Below, one piece after another: positions 12,533 through 26,633 of a DNA stretch of 64,000 nt. Location: NCBI GenBank assembly GCA_949318235.1, contig OX439128.1:43035136-43099135 (forward strand), in the 5' to 3' direction. Below the pieces are notes generated by a model, which was not told the origin of the DNA, ran no database searches, and saw only the letters and a program-made list of their open reading frames with translations. The position numbers and the translations under genes are program-made. The number at the start of each line of letters is the position of its first letter. Position 1 is the first letter of the stretch. The DNA comes from Ecdyonurus torrentis (lineage: Eukaryota > Arthropoda > Insecta > Ephemeroptera > Heptageniidae).

Positions 12533-14462
12533 AGCCAACTTCTCCACAAACTTGCATCTCTGATTTGATTCCTGGCTGGTCAGCACATAGTTCATAGTTA
12601 AATTAAAAATAATTAATTTGTGATTTTGTGAAATGCTCAGTCAAGTTGCCAGGAGTTGCCAATACATTTCAATGTTAAATCTTTCAATTTTATCCATTCA
12701 ACAAACTTGTGAGTTCACTGTATTTTTGACATTGTGCAGTAATTTACTCTTGAATCTTATTAACATTTCCTCAAATAAATAAATAATACATAAGTAACAA
12801 GTTCTTCTGCCACTGCTATTATTAAGAGTACACTGTATTGTATTTACATGACATAAGCTTCATCACTATAATTTATAACTAAGTCATTTGTGTGGAATCA
12901 AATTATTACATATCTCAGATATCTCGTATCCAGCAATGTATTTTTACTGTTTTACGATAAGAAAAAAAAAGTGTTATTTTCATCACTTCAGTTGATCCTA
13001 AATGTTTACAAGGATAGAGTCCAAATTTAAATTATCTTATTGCATTTAATATAAAATGCTCCACCATATGCTTCAGCATCATGTCACCTCCTCCCTTTTT
13101 TTTTTTTTTTTTCTTTAACTATTACTTATAGGCTGTTGTTATCTGTGATAACAATATTGTACCTAACCTGTACTTTCATGCAATTGAATCAACACATTAC
13201 ATTATAATGTAATAATGCGATATGCAGTTTTCATCAAAATTTATTTGACAAGAATTAAAGTAATATATTATGCTGTTCTATATAATGTTTACCTACACAA
13301 GTTTGCTTAATGCATAATTTTATATTGCAATTTTTATCTATAATGTAACAAATTTCAAGAAGGATAATACGTTATTTCCTACTAATATGGCTTGTTGTTT
13401 TATTCCAAAGCTGAGAGCTGCTTGCAAGAAATCGCTAGTTGCATGATATCCCTGACAAAAATATTATTGCCTCTGAATACGAATTAGGCAATAAATAGCT
13501 TTTGTGTCAATCCTATATCTAGAACAAAACATGGGTATTTTTTATTTTTACCCAGCCATTTTATTGTAGATTAAATATTATTATTATTATTTATTTTTTT
13601 ATCATTATTTTTGGCACAGGAAACACAAAAGTTTTGATTTATGTAGAAATTTTTGCACACTTTGATACTGAATTTGGCTTGTGTATAAATCAATAAACTT
13701 GTAACTCAGGTACCAAAAACCATGCAATGTGAAAAGTATTGAGCTTTACTGTGTCACTCCATTAATGATCTACTTCAGCCTGTTGTAACTGAAGTTACTA
13801 TTGTTACTCCCTCCTCCCCCAATCTCCCCACTTAAAAAAAAAGGTTAAAAACAAAAGGGCAAAAAAATTAAATATTGCAAATCTTTTAATTTGTTAAACA
13901 AATTATGGAAGCTATAATAAAACTAGTCCTTTTTGTTTTTAATAAGACTATTCCTCCTGATATATGCTCTTTTTAACAGTCTGAGAGTTATGGAGTGACA
14001 CTGAAAGCCATAAAAATGTGTATATCAATGATAACATGTAGCAGCAGAGTTGTGTAGTTGTTGCAGTCACTGTTTTATTTATTTTTTTTTATCTGCAATA
14101 TGATGTATACTATTAAAGACCATGCACATGTGTATGGTCTTTGATATTATAGGTCTACATCATTGTATCATCAACAGTATCGTCATATATATATGTTAGC
14201 TTCGAGATATGAATTTATTCTAACGCATTCAGAATAACCCAAACGATCGTTAAGATTACAAATAAGAAGCTGAGAAGTGAAATAGCATAGCATCAAAATG
14301 TAATTGCAATGCTTTAAACTCTTTCTTGATTTTAGTTGAGTTTGGTTGTTTTTATGGGTCAAGATGGGAAAACAAATAAAGAAAAGCTTACATATTAAAA
14401 GTTGATAAATCAAACTTACATGAGACATGTTGCACAGTAGTTTATACAGTATTTCATCTCCT
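12533..14462. other. AT-rich intergenic stretch, no gene seen
   Basis: Simple A/T runs and ATT/TAA microsatellite patches. Nothing coding could be supported. Confidence 0.5.
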
Positions 14463-14603
14463 ATAGCGTGAATGTCAGATCAAATGCGCGCCAGTATTTT
14501 GATTGGTGGAGACCGCAGAACTAGACGCATAAGGTGCTTCAAATGATGGCATCTAGTTCTGCAGTCTCCTCCAGGCGCATTCGATCTGACATTTCCACTA
14601 TAT
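14463..14603. mobile_element. Inverted-repeat MITE
   Basis: TATAGCGTGAATGTCAGATC mirrors GATCTGACATTTCCACTATA. ACCGCAGAACTAGACGC pairs with ATCTAGTTCTGCAGTCTCC. The hairpin is about 140 bp. Confidence 0.75.
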
Positions 14604-16121
14604 TATAATAAATTACTAATAATACTAACAATAATAGGCTTATAGTAAAAAGGTATTTTATAGGTAATAAGTAGCGACTATATAAAAAAAAAAACTTAAA
14701 CTATGCTTAACTATTTGCAGTACTTCTCATTTTGAATATAATTTCTTCATTATATGAATTAGTTAAATTATAAAACATTTAAATTTTCATTGAATAATAA
14801 TAATAATAACTAAAAAAAAAAAAAAAAAAAAAAGTTCACACACCAATCTATAACCTCAACTGACCTCAGTTATGACTGGGCTATGTTTTTTATTACAAAG
14901 TCTGTTTTCACTTGTGCAAATAGGAAAAATTAGGTGGGCTTGAACTTCAAACTCATAACATTTATATAAAATAAGAATGCTTTTTTTTTATGTTTCACAG
15001 ATAACTGCACATGTTGACAAAAACACAATTTTCAATCATATTAAAATGCTTTATTTTGAGTCTTATTCGTGTTAGAAGAAAATATTAATACTGATCGTAT
15101 ATTTCAATACCTTAAAAATGCTCTACGGTTTGGGATCAAATTTCGATGGTCCAAACAAAACTTTTACATAGCAGTACAGTATCTAATGCTTAATCCCAAC
15201 ATAGTCCCATTATTCAGAATGTGTTATAGAAGCAAATTTGTATCGGAAGCTGTCATGTCTTTATTATATATTATACTATACTATTGAGTAATCTGCAATA
15301 TCAGAGTATATTTTTAGATTTTGGACATATCTCTAAAATAATTATATGCTAATTGATTTCATTAAGATTTTTGTTTTTATTCTAGAAGATTTGATAGAAA
15401 AAGAAAACATATTTGTGTTTTTCTACCAAGTTTTTTAATTCAATTATCACACACATTCAATTTTTCTGAACGCATATATATGAATGGATATAAAATAATA
15501 TTTTAGAGTATATAATATATAATCTAAATTAAAGATAAGTCATATTAAATTATCTATGCCTAAAGTGATGATAAATATTTTCCATAAACTAAGTATGGCT
15601 ATCATAAGTTTAAATCAGCAATTCTCAATATTTTAATATAATTACTTTTTAGGGGGATACAATGAGAATATAGTATAAGCTATTGTAACCACAATGCCTG
15701 CCTGTATTAGTGAGGCTACTTTTGTTACACCCCCTCCCCATTCCTTTAACTTTACCACTGGCCAACTTCTGGTTACCTGTTAAACTCAGGTAAGGCCCTA
15801 CCTTTTACAATGTTAAATGAGTGGGCATATTAATAAATATGGCTATTGCTATATTTTTAACAATAAAGAGTTGCCGATTTCAAAAGAAGAAAGCCTACGA
15901 AGGATGTACTAGAGTACTATGTTGTCCATTCTGTGCTTGTGAAACATCTGCAAGTCATTTTTTAGACACTAATAATGACATGCAGTTCCATGACCACAGA
16001 GTGGACAACAAACCACTTAACGAAACATACTTTTGAGCAAAGTTCTTCTAAAAGCAGCAACTCTTTTAAGTTAAAACTCCCCCTATAATGAGAGTGTACC
16101 TAAAAATCTGTTCTCTGTTAT
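14604..16121. other. AT-rich intergenic stretch, no gene seen
   Basis: Microsatellite-like A/T runs and two random-looking ORFs of about 70 codons (15069-15287 and 15821-16036) with no recognisable motif. The block near 15775-15850 resembles 27563-27640, an old dispersed repeat. Confidence 0.5.
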
Positions 16122-16835
16122 TACGTATTCACATATTCATTTATTTGTTGTAAATTTCCACAGCAAGTTGTTAAATAGCATTGTTTTAAATGGGAATAAT
16201 CATTTTGCTGTGTAAAATTACAACAACTGAATCAATATGTGAATGCATGTTTAGTAGGCTTTTACAACGGACTCAAAAGATACACTTAACCCTAAAAATA
16301 AGTATTTTTTATTCTTCTCCAAATCATTTCAATAGTAATCAGTCGTTTGTTTGACTTCTCTAGCCCGCGGTATAAGCAAGCCCCATGAAGGAACGAGACA
16401 AAGTACACACCCCTCTACTGTGAGAGTAAAAAATATGTGCTCCCTGCTCTACCTGCTAAGCTTACCTGAGAAGGTGCACAGACTTTTTACTAGCACAGTA
16501 GGGGGGAAGTAGTGCGTCACATTTCCCCTCGTTACTGTCGCGGGGCTCGGTTATCTCGCGGGCTAGAAAAGTCAAATAAACGATGATTTGTAGAAGAACA
16601 AAAAATACTTATTGTGTCTTGAAGTAGTGTTCACATGTAATGTAAAAGCTATGTGTGCCGACGCGTGTCAACAGATAAATAAAGTTGGACCAATGTAATT
16701 AAATGGAGCTATTCACATGTTATTTTCAAAAGCATTGTGAACAGCTCCATTTGTTTAAATTTTGTCATCTTTGTTTATCCGTTGATGTGAGTCGACGCAC
16801 ATAACTTTTACGTTATTATGTGAACAATACTTCCA
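16122..16835. mobile_element. Cluster of three abutting inverted-repeat elements
   Basis: Three hairpins lie end to end. The first (16122-16250) pairs ATTCACATATTCATTTATTT with its mirror near 16225-16247. The second (about 16300-16615) pairs AAGTATTTTTTATTCTTCTC and GACTTCTCTAGCCCGCGG with CGCGGGCTAGAAAAGTC and AGAAGAACAAAAAATACTT. The third (about 16620-16835) pairs GAAGTAGTGTTCACATGTAA with ATGTGAACAATACTTC and AATGGAGCTATTCACATG with GTGAACAGCTCCATT. Confidence 0.65.
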
Positions 16836-17954
16836 TGATTCTGGGTAAATCAACATATTTATATTGATATGTTGATATTCATACAAACTTTATATGTCCT
16901 TCGTGGAAGCTACTTTACCTTAAAATTTTGTACAAAATGTAATATGGTGACTGCAACAACTTTTGTAGCTTATGTGAATGAAAGTGTGGAACTAAATAGT
17001 TGACTCTTATATTAAGATGAACAAATATTTATTAATAATAATATATTACATAAAACATCATGTTTCTTTCATTTATTTCTCTTACTTTTTTATTTTTTAT
17101 TTATTTATTATTATTATTTTTTTTTGCGCACCCAATTGTATTTATTTTATAGGTTAAAAAAGAAGAAAACTTTTTGTTTTCATAACTTGAGATATTTATT
17201 GTATTAATACAACACATCATTTTTTTTTCATATATTACAATACATTATTATTTTAATATTAATTAAAACCTATTACATCACAAAATGAGAATGCAATTTT
17301 GGTTAGGAAAAGTAGCACATTTTTCTTTTTTTCGTTCATTTCAGAATATTAATAATTATATATTATATACTTAAAATACACAATATTTGCTCCCCTCTCA
17401 GCCCTTTTTTTATTGGGCAATAATTAAACATAACAAAATATACATAACAAGACAAGTTCAGTAAATTGCAATAAAATTATCTATGATCATAATACTATAT
17501 TATAATAATAGCTACACAGGAATATGTATCATGGCAATTAATGTTAGTTTCATTGATTGAACCTATACCTAACCTACATCAACAGACATAAAAGAAGCAA
17601 ATCAGGCAAATATATTTTATTAAAAAAATTATATATATTATACCTAATAAATCACAAAAAAAAATTAACAAAAAAATATGTTTCTTTAATTTGAAGGTTT
17701 GTATGTGCAATTAGTGCAATTACGTAGCAAAATGTATAATTTTATTTACAAGATCAATCACAAAAAAAAAAAAAAAAAAAAAAAAAAAATAGACCAGTCA
17801 CAAACTTGGCCTTAGCTAGCATGTCTGAAAATGTTTGTTTATTGAGAAAAATATGGTTCATAGGCTTTCTTAATTTCAAAGGACAACCAAAGTACTAGGA
17901 ATGTGGTCTTGCATTAAAATTATCATTATTTTAATTTAATTTTATATAATAACA

Positions 17955-18115
17955 GTAAGCTCTTGATTTTGTAAAATCACAAGGGACCCAGAAAATAGGC
18001 ATTTCACAAAATCGAGAGTTTTAACATTGCCATGCTTATATTGAAGTCTGCTGCATGGTGCATTTCACAAAATCGCGAAATTCACATAATTGAACTTCAC
18101 AAAATCGAGACTGTA
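17955..18115. mobile_element. MITE with CTCGATTTTGTGAA-type ends (Tigger/pogo-like)
   Basis: The left end CAGTAAGCTCTTGATTTTGT and right end ACAAAATCGAGACTG are mirrored, with CACAAAATCG repeated inside. Such CTCGATT-type ends bounded by TA occur in the Tigger/pogo group; the assignment is tentative. Confidence 0.5.
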
Positions 18116-19251
18116 TAAACAAACTATATAATGTGAAACAAACACAACACAAATTATTATTATTTAACAAAAAATAATGAATTTATTGCACTTTCTGAAA
18201 AATAAAATTTTGTTGTCAAACGAGCGCCATTAATATACATACATCATGATTGTGTCAACTGCCATGAAACATAATAAGAACACATGTGAATGAATGAATA
18301 ACAATGATGACAATCCAAATCTAGGGCAGCATTTGGCATGACTTTCACTTTTACCGCTAGCTCACTTTTTACAATATAATAAGTTTATTACAATAAAGCA
18401 TACTATTTAACACAAATAAATTATCTATAGATTTTTATTTGAAATAAAATGAAATTATAAAGCTATAATAATAATATTATAAAGAGTGCAAATATATCAA
18501 GTGTCAGTTAAAAATTAACTTTTCTTCTTCTTCTTCTTCTTTCTTTCTTTAGCAAATGTTGGAAATCAAGTATAGTTAAGGATGGATATACATAAGCATT
18601 CAAGTTGTCATCTTTGTAAAATTTGAAAAAAAAAAAAAAAAAAACTTTTTTTCAATAAGTACGAACTTAATTTGAATACTAGCAATGCTCTTCCAGTCAT
18701 GCATTTAGTTATTGTTTCATATGAAATCGGAAATCTATTTAATCAGTTTGTTAACTTTAATGATTTATTTATTTCTTCGTCCTGTTTATATACAGCTTCG
18801 TGTTATATTATTATACATACAGAGTTGATTGGCTATTAAGAAGGGTTCAGCATTTGACAAACAGACCCAATCTTTTTCTAGGCCCTCATGGCAATAATTG
18901 GCCCCTCAAACATAAATTGGTCTTCATTTTATGCTTGCAGCAGGATTTTAAGAGAGCATACATACCCCCCCTTCCAATTATTGTTTAAGTGGCCTCTTCT
19001 ACCAATGGTGAGGACTGGCCCCTGAGGACTCAATCCACCCCTGCATACACATACAATATTGTATCTTTAAATTTACCTTTGTTTTTATTTATTTATTTTA
19101 TGCAGTACTATTTATTTTTACTTGGTCAGTATCTTGAATAACTGGAGAGTAATTTGGAATTAAAAAAAAAGTTTAAGAATCATGTTCATATAAAAAAACT
19201 GCATTGCAGTCAAATATGCAACTCCACTTTGCAGATACGCCTAAAACCTAA

Positions 19252-19286
<35 letters not shown>

Positions 19287-19663
19287 ACAGTGTATGTCGT
19301 TGTAAACACATAACAAACCTAAAAGTACCCTCATAAGGACATAGCAAGAATTATTAAATAATACAACAATTAAAAATGTGATGTAAGAGACAAATATGCC
19401 AATACATTTTAATATACATATTATGCAAAAAGATGAAGAAACTAGTTACTAAAATAGACAATAAAAGTGCTTAAAAATGAAATTGTTGAGAGGTTTAAAA
19501 TAGATAACTTGAGGATACTTTTAGTTTGGACTTCAGCTTGTTAATTCTTTAACTGATAATTTTCAGAGTGTTAATTTTTAACCTGATAATTTTCATCAAA
19601 TAGGAAACAAATGAAAGAGTCAAGCACAAAATTAAACCTGTACATATTTGGCCATCAAGTTTA
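18116..19663. other. STAM 3' flank, no gene seen
   Basis: AT-rich with long A and T runs. TTTATT motifs near 19085-19100 are possible polyadenylation signals for the minus-strand STAM transcript. No other gene is supported. Confidence 0.5.
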
Positions 19664-22600
19664 TCACATGAGTGGTTGGCCTGCAGGAGTGCCAGCAGGA
19701 GGGTATTGTTGGGGTGGGGGGTACTGCTGCATGGGGGGCAAAGATGCAAAGTCAGGGGGTAGTTGCTGTTGCTGATAATTAGAGGGAGGCATGGAAAATG
19801 GTTGCTGAAATTGTGGAGGAGGTTGTTGTGGAGGAAACTGTTGTTGAGGGGGTTGAAATTGTGGTGCAAACTGAGGGGGAGCTTGTTGGGGTATGGGCTG
19901 CTGTGGAGGAAACTGAGGAGGTGGTTGCTGCATGTAGTTTTCTTGTGGTGGAAGAGGAGGACCTTGAGGTGGTGCATACATCATGGAGGGATGTCCATAC
20001 ACTGCTCCACCACCATTGTACATACCCTGTGCATAAAAAATAATGTATATTAGAAGTAAATTCAATGTATTCAATAGTACGAGAAAAAAAATAAAAAATA
20101 AATATATGATGTTTTTTGTTGTTGTTGTTGTTGTTGTTATTATTTTAATGCAGCTTTGTATAGCATAATTGATATTATTGACTGTTTAATGTGACTTTTA
20201 GCTGCTTTTTTATTTGACAGTTTTTATCAATTTCCTAGAGAGATGCTGAAAAATTCAAGAGATGTAAAATGTGTCACCTGCTGAGGCTGCTGGGGTCCAG
20301 GTGGCATGTAGCCATATTGCTGGGGCATGACTGGTGACTTGGGCTGCTCTCTCATAAGGGAGTGGTATAAGTTGAAGGCACCAACTAGCTCTGCGGACAG
20401 CTGGGTAAGTTGAGCATGTCTACGATCCACTCTCTCTAGTTCAACATCAATTAGAGGTCCCATGGCATTCACTTGACGCTCTAAAGATGCATCAATATCA
20501 CTGGAACCTTCCTCTTCAGGGTTGGACTCATGGAGCATGTGAAGTAATCTGCCAACACATAAATCACTACATGTGTAATTGTACTTAATTGTCAATTTTC
20601 TTTCTTTTTTGTTGCCACATTGTGTTCTCGTGCTACACCTTTTACCATAGTCCTGTCAAGATATTTGTCTTATTGATCTCTGGTCACTAGTTTGAAAAAG
20701 ATTTGTATAGGCAACCCGCAACCACACTATGCTATCTTTATGAGAAAACGCTGCCAGGAAACGCTCAAACTGATGGGCAGAGCTGCAATGGAAATGCACA
20801 CACAGGTCGGCCATAGCTTAAATACACAGCCCAGCATTCACCATGAAAACTCTAGGCAGGCTGAACAGTGCAATCACATTAATTGTCCACCTCCCGAAAT
20901 ACTGTGCCTGTCTGTGTGTCATCATGGAATGCATGTAAACACGCATCATGCAAAGTGGTGTGCTCTCACACTTTACATACATGTATGCGTACCTGTGCTT
21001 GGTAAGAAACACGAGTTACGACGTTACGAGTCAGCTGCCTTCACCACTCGGCCATACCAGCAAATTTACATTTATATGTATAGGTCTATACTTGGCTTTA
21101 GAAAACTGCTAAGATCGTTAATAAATTCACCCACCTGTCAATTTTCTCCTCGTCAATCTGTGGCTCCACATCCTCTTCCTCTTCATATGTTGGCAAAGTC
21201 TTAACTTGCACAGCTTCATTGAACTGCACGCTACGCTTGGGTTGTGCCTCAGGGTCCGAGAGATCTGAGGTCACGAAGTTGGCTGGGAACAAGCCCTCGC
21301 CCCGTTGACTGCTGCCTTTCCACCAGTTTGGGTCAGAGTTATCAATCACAATCACTGCAATGTCACCACATCTCAATACATAGGCACATGCTTACACAGT
21401 ATAATTTGATCAACATGCACAGACACTGTGATATACTGTATATCCTATTACTGTATTACAATATAATTCATTTACTGCATAAAAATACAGTTTTTTTATA
21501 TTATCTTAGTGTCTGCACATGCATCAAGCAATAATCCAATTTAAATCAATAGTTATCTGGAACCACTGTAAACTACTTACAGTAAACAAGACATTATTTT
21601 AAAATTTAAAACAATTGTACGTGTATATCAGAATTCTGAATGATTTAGTTATAAAGAAATGAAATGTATTGCTTGAGAGAGTAAAATAATAATAATAAAA
21701 ATCATAAAAAGCTTAGCTCATTCTATACTGTACTCTACTTACATATATCTCCAGAATGAAAACTGAGTTCATTATCTTCAGCTGCTTCAAAGTCATAGAG
21801 AGCTCGAACTTTACTTTCTGAACTGGAGGGAGGAGAGGAAGGGTGAGTGGAAGAGAGGGATAAAGCAGATGGATATAGCGAAGATGGAGCACTTGAAGAA
21901 CTGTTCTTTGCACTAGTCTCCCTAAGTGACAGCTCAATAGCTGAAACAGAGCAATCATAATTGATTTCACATTAAAGAATCACCTTACTTGAATATAATA
22001 TATTAATTTTATTCATTAAACACACTTGGTGTACAACATATCATATATATTTACCAAACAATAATATAAAATATTATGAAATTTATTAAATAAATATTTA
22101 GAAAATAGTTGGTAGAGATTAGAGCACGTTGAATTGAAAATTAATAAAACGCGAAAAGTCTCTAATTTAAATAGTAAATTGGGACTAGGGATCAAATATT
22201 CTAGCTTGAGCTAGTTAAAAAGTAGACGTTAAAGGGATGGAGGTATAGTGTCAAAATAAAATACGATGTGCCTAGCATCTCACGTTCTCACACTACGTCA
22301 AAGACACAACATTATAAAACAGCATCAGACTTACTCTTTGCCTTAGACCGGTTTCGTCCTTTACCTAGGACTCATCAGTAAGGCTCGGCAGAGAGCTCTG
22401 TACAGCTAGAGATGGCTCACACCACATCTGCTAACTGACTGAGCTGAGGAAGCAAGTGGCAGTCGCGTTTTTATACGCGATGCCCCCGCAGCTGCACGCG
22501 CTGATTGGTTAAAATAACGCGCGCAAACTCGGCTTGCTATTTAAAACCTCTCATCCTCACACTGTAATATAAAATCGTGTCTAAGAGGGGTGTAAGACAG

Positions 22601-24356
22601 GCAGCCAGCAAGCAATAGTGTCCTCCCTCACTTCCCAGAGTTCCCCAACTCTAGAAAGATCGCGAGAACACTATACGCCTACCGACTGCACAGTATCGTG
22701 ATTCACGCTAGTTACATCGCTTTATATGTTGACACTGGGGTAGGAAAAGCAAAAAGATGATAGAGTAGGAGAGATAGAATAAATATTATGCGCTTTGGCA
22801 TATAGTTTAATTAATTTAGTACGTGCTCTTATTGACGTTGGCAAGTAAAAGGGCCGAATAAAATAAAAATGATTTTATTCGGCCCTTTTACTTGCCAACG
22901 TCAATAAGAGCACGTACTAAATTAATTAAACTATATGCCAAAGCGCATAATATTTATTCTATCTCTCCTACTCTATCATCATTTTGCTTTTTCTACCCCA
23001 GTGTCAACATATAAAGCAATGTAACTAGCGTGAATCACGATACTGTGCAGTCGGTAGGCGTATAGTGTTCTCGCGATCTTTCTAGAGTTGGGGAACTCTG
23101 GGAAGTGAGGGAGGACACTATTGCTTGCTGGCTGCCTGTCTTACACCCCTCTTAGACACGATTTTATATTACAGTGTGAGGATGAGAGGTTTTAAATAGC
23201 AAGCCGAGTTTGTGCGCGCGATTTTAACCAATCAGCGCGTGCAGCTGCGGGGGCATCGCGTATAAAAACGCGACTGCCACTTGCTTCCTCAGCTCAGTCA
23301 GTTAGCAGATGTGGTGTGAGCCATCTCTAGCTGTACAGAGCTCTCTGCCGAGCCTTACTGATGAGTCCTAGGTAAAGGACGAAACCGGTCTAAGGCAAAG
23401 AGTAAGTCTGATGCTGTTTTATAATGTTGTGTCTTTGACGTAGTGTGAGAACATGAGATGCTAGGCACATCGTATTTTATTTTGACACTATACCTCCATC
23501 CCTTTAACGTCTACTTTTTAACTAGCTCAAGCTAGAATATTTGATCCCTAGTCCCAATTTACTATTTAAATTAGAGACTTTTCGCGTTTTATTAATTTTC
23601 AATTCAACGTGCTCTAATCTCTACCAACTATTTTCTAAATATTTTTTTAAACTTATTAATATTAACCGCGATGGTTTTTTCCTAATACGCATGAAATTTA
23701 TTAAATACATTAATTACATTAGTCCTGAGCGTATGCCGTCAGACTAATGCTGCAGTTAGTACATTTCAGCAAATGATATACTATATCACATTGCTCACCA
23801 CACAATTTACATCAACATGAGGTACCACATTCATGGTACTCTTTAATTATGCAAATCTTATGGTGAAAACCATGCACTGCAAATCTAGTGACAATGTGCC
23901 TATTATTAAAATTTGGATATTAAAACTATTAAATTAAATGTACTAATCGTAGCATTAGTCTAACAGCTTATGCTCAAGAGTAATGTTTATGTATTTCTGT
24001 AAATTTTAAGTTATATGTTGTACACCATGTGTGTTTATTGAATAAAATTAATTAAAAACTTGCATATATACTTATGAAAATTATGTCTACAGAAATATAA
24101 GACATAAGGGAAATTTTATTGTTGCAATGATAAAAATAGGTCTCATTTTGCAGTTGTTTCAGATTTATCACAAAGTCTTACATACGATAGTAGATCCAAA
24201 TACTCACCTTTGGCAATATCATCTTCTTCTTGTTGATTTGACACAACATTAGGATCCTTGCTTAATTTGACGGACTGCAACATCAACATGTATAAAAATA
24301 TAAGTTGAAGGTTTTATTCTCTATCAATGTTGACTATAGGTATGTGAGTACAGTAC

Positions 24357-24387
<31 letters not shown>

Positions 24388-25471
24388 CTAAATATTGAAA
24401 TTTTCACCAATAATTGCTTGTGACATTTTTTACCTCACTGCATTTATAAAGCTATTTTGTATATTTACCTGTTCAGATGGTTGATGTGTAGGAGTAAAGT
24501 CTGTTCCTTCTTCCCTTAGTTTCTTAAATAGAGAAGGAATAAGGGAAAGCTGTGGATCCTTGGTAAACTCTGGTGACTCTGCCCACTTGCGTAGCAACGT
24601 CTTCATCTTTTCCTGCACGCGAGACTGACTACGGTTCAGCAAACGACGATATTCTGTCTCAAAGTCACGGGATGCAACCTCCAAGTGGAAGTTCTTTCCA
24701 CAGTTGTTTACACATGCATCTAGTAGCTAAAATAAGAACAAGTACATCAACTCTTGAGTTTCCTTTGTGATTTTTTTTATTTATTATTACTACTACTATT
24801 CATGTTCATTTTTCTAATATTTTTGCGTTTATATGCAGTCAGCCATTGAAGGTAACTATAATTTTAATTTTGCTTAGGGTACTTTTGGTGAGTATATTTT
24901 AACAAGAACTTCTTATACCAGATTCCAAATTTTTTCCTGCATAAGAAAAAAAAATCGGCCTTATTGGATACCAGCTCATGCTTTCCACATCGCATTATCT
25001 TTGCATATGCGCGTATTATTGCATTAAAATTCCTACTAAGGGCACAGTTTAATTCAATTCAAGGACTATTTTTTGTACCATGGTTGAGTCCCTTTCCAAA
25101 AATCTAAGTTCTAGCAACAAGAGCAACCAAGAGTTGGTTTTCAGTTATTTGTATTGCAGAAAAAAATGGTAAAGTCAGGAGGTAAGAGCTTAATTAATAA
25201 CAACTACTGCTCCTCATTTTAAGAATGTGCCCTTTTAAAATTAAAAAAAAAAAAAAATCCAACAGCAGATTAAGGCCTTGGTAAATGATTAAAGCTTACA
25301 AAAAGAATTAAAAAGGTTTTATGTACTGTACATTACTGAACATAAGGAAAAAAAAAACTGCGGTTGGTATATTAATTAAGTTTTAAAAAAATAAAATATT
25401 TATACCGGTAGTTGGTAGAAATTAGAGAACGTTGAATTGAAAATTACAGTAATTATAAAATTCATCCTTAG

Positions 25472-25506
<35 letters not shown>

Positions 25507-26581
25507 ATAAAGCTATAATTTTGAGTTTGAACCAATTTCGGAATAGAAATTAATAAGATTAAAATCAAACCTTTAAATTTAACTCTTATACTAGGGTGTA
25601 ATTCAAATTCTGCTGTTATTAGTGATATTTTTATTATTACAATTATTTGGGAAAATTTTGAAAAGTGGAAATAAGGTAGAGGCAGTGGTAAAAATATTGT
25701 GTTTTTATTGTGACAGCGATAGTAAACTAGCTCTCTGATTGGCTTGTGGGAACCCACTAGCGTATCAGAGAGCTAGTTTACTAGGTATCGCTGTCACAAT
25801 GAAAACGTACTATTTCTACTTGGTTAGACTGGCCATAAAGAAAGGTCGACATTTTCTGACTGGCTCCTAGCAATTATGGTATTTCAGGGCAAATTTAAAA
25901 TCTATTTGGTCACAAGACCCCCAAAATAGCCCCCTTTGCCTCAATTTCTGATGGGCCCCAAAGGATCTAATCTGAGCCTGATATTATGCATCAGGTAACA
26001 TAGGCAAGTTCCATTGTAAATAAATTTGAATACTGTATCTGCTCTTAACAACAAGTACTACAAAAATACAGGGCACAATGTACTGAAAAAATCCCTTTCC
26101 TTGCAGTTGAGTTACAGTGAGATTTGCCCAGATGTGAGATGAAAATACTTATGTACAGTAGACAAAGATTTCTACTTCCATAAAACAAATAAGCACTTAC
26201 AACAAGGGCTTGAAGTGCAATGTGAGGGTCTGCATTGGCCAGTCTCTTCATAATTGACCTGAGGCAATCCTTGGCCCCAGTGCTGCCTGTCACTTTGTCA
26301 CATATGTCCATGATGAGACCCCACTCTTCCGCCACATTCTTCTCATCAGTCGCTTTTTCTGTAATTACACAAAAAAAATATATATTATATATATATATAT
26401 ATAGGCCTATATATGTATATATCGTCGTGGTTCCGCTATAATGTCCGATGTCCATTTGACCTTGAAAAATATTTTTTGCTGCAAATGACCTGAAATGGGA
26501 AAATCCAAAATTTGGTGTCGATCAGACGATTTTTATTTTTTCAAGGTCATTTGGACATCGGACATTATAGCAGAACCACGA

Positions 26582-26633
<52 letters not shown>

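Larger units (their letters stand above)
22092..23645. mobile_element. Near-perfect 1.55-kb palindrome carrying two hammerhead ribozymes
   Basis: Two arms of about 774 bp mirror each other around a 6-bp spacer at 22866-22871, with only scattered differences by eye. It sits in the STAM intron between exons 4 and 5. Each arm, read outward, has a CCAAT box (CCAAT at 23228 in the right arm), a TATA box (TATAAAA at 23261) and a type I hammerhead about 80 bp further on. The outer ends read AGTTGGTAGAGATTAGAGCA. Fragments of the family occur at 1-235, 25408-25450 (end only) and 30177-30425. Hammerheads of this minimal type I form are known from Penelope-like elements and animal retrozymes; no reverse transcriptase is present here. 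Confidence 0.85.

Noticed and set aside
15821..16036. 71-codon Cys-containing ORF
   Set aside because: No family resemblance, no splice context, and part of it lies in an old dispersed repeat.
19763..20053. Plus-strand ORFs rich in Trp, Leu, Val and Glu
   Set aside because: Antisense of the Pro/Gln-rich last exon of STAM.
20995..21062. Functional tRNA-Ser gene
   Set aside because: Only the 5' half with the A box is tRNA-like; B box and acceptor pairing are missing.
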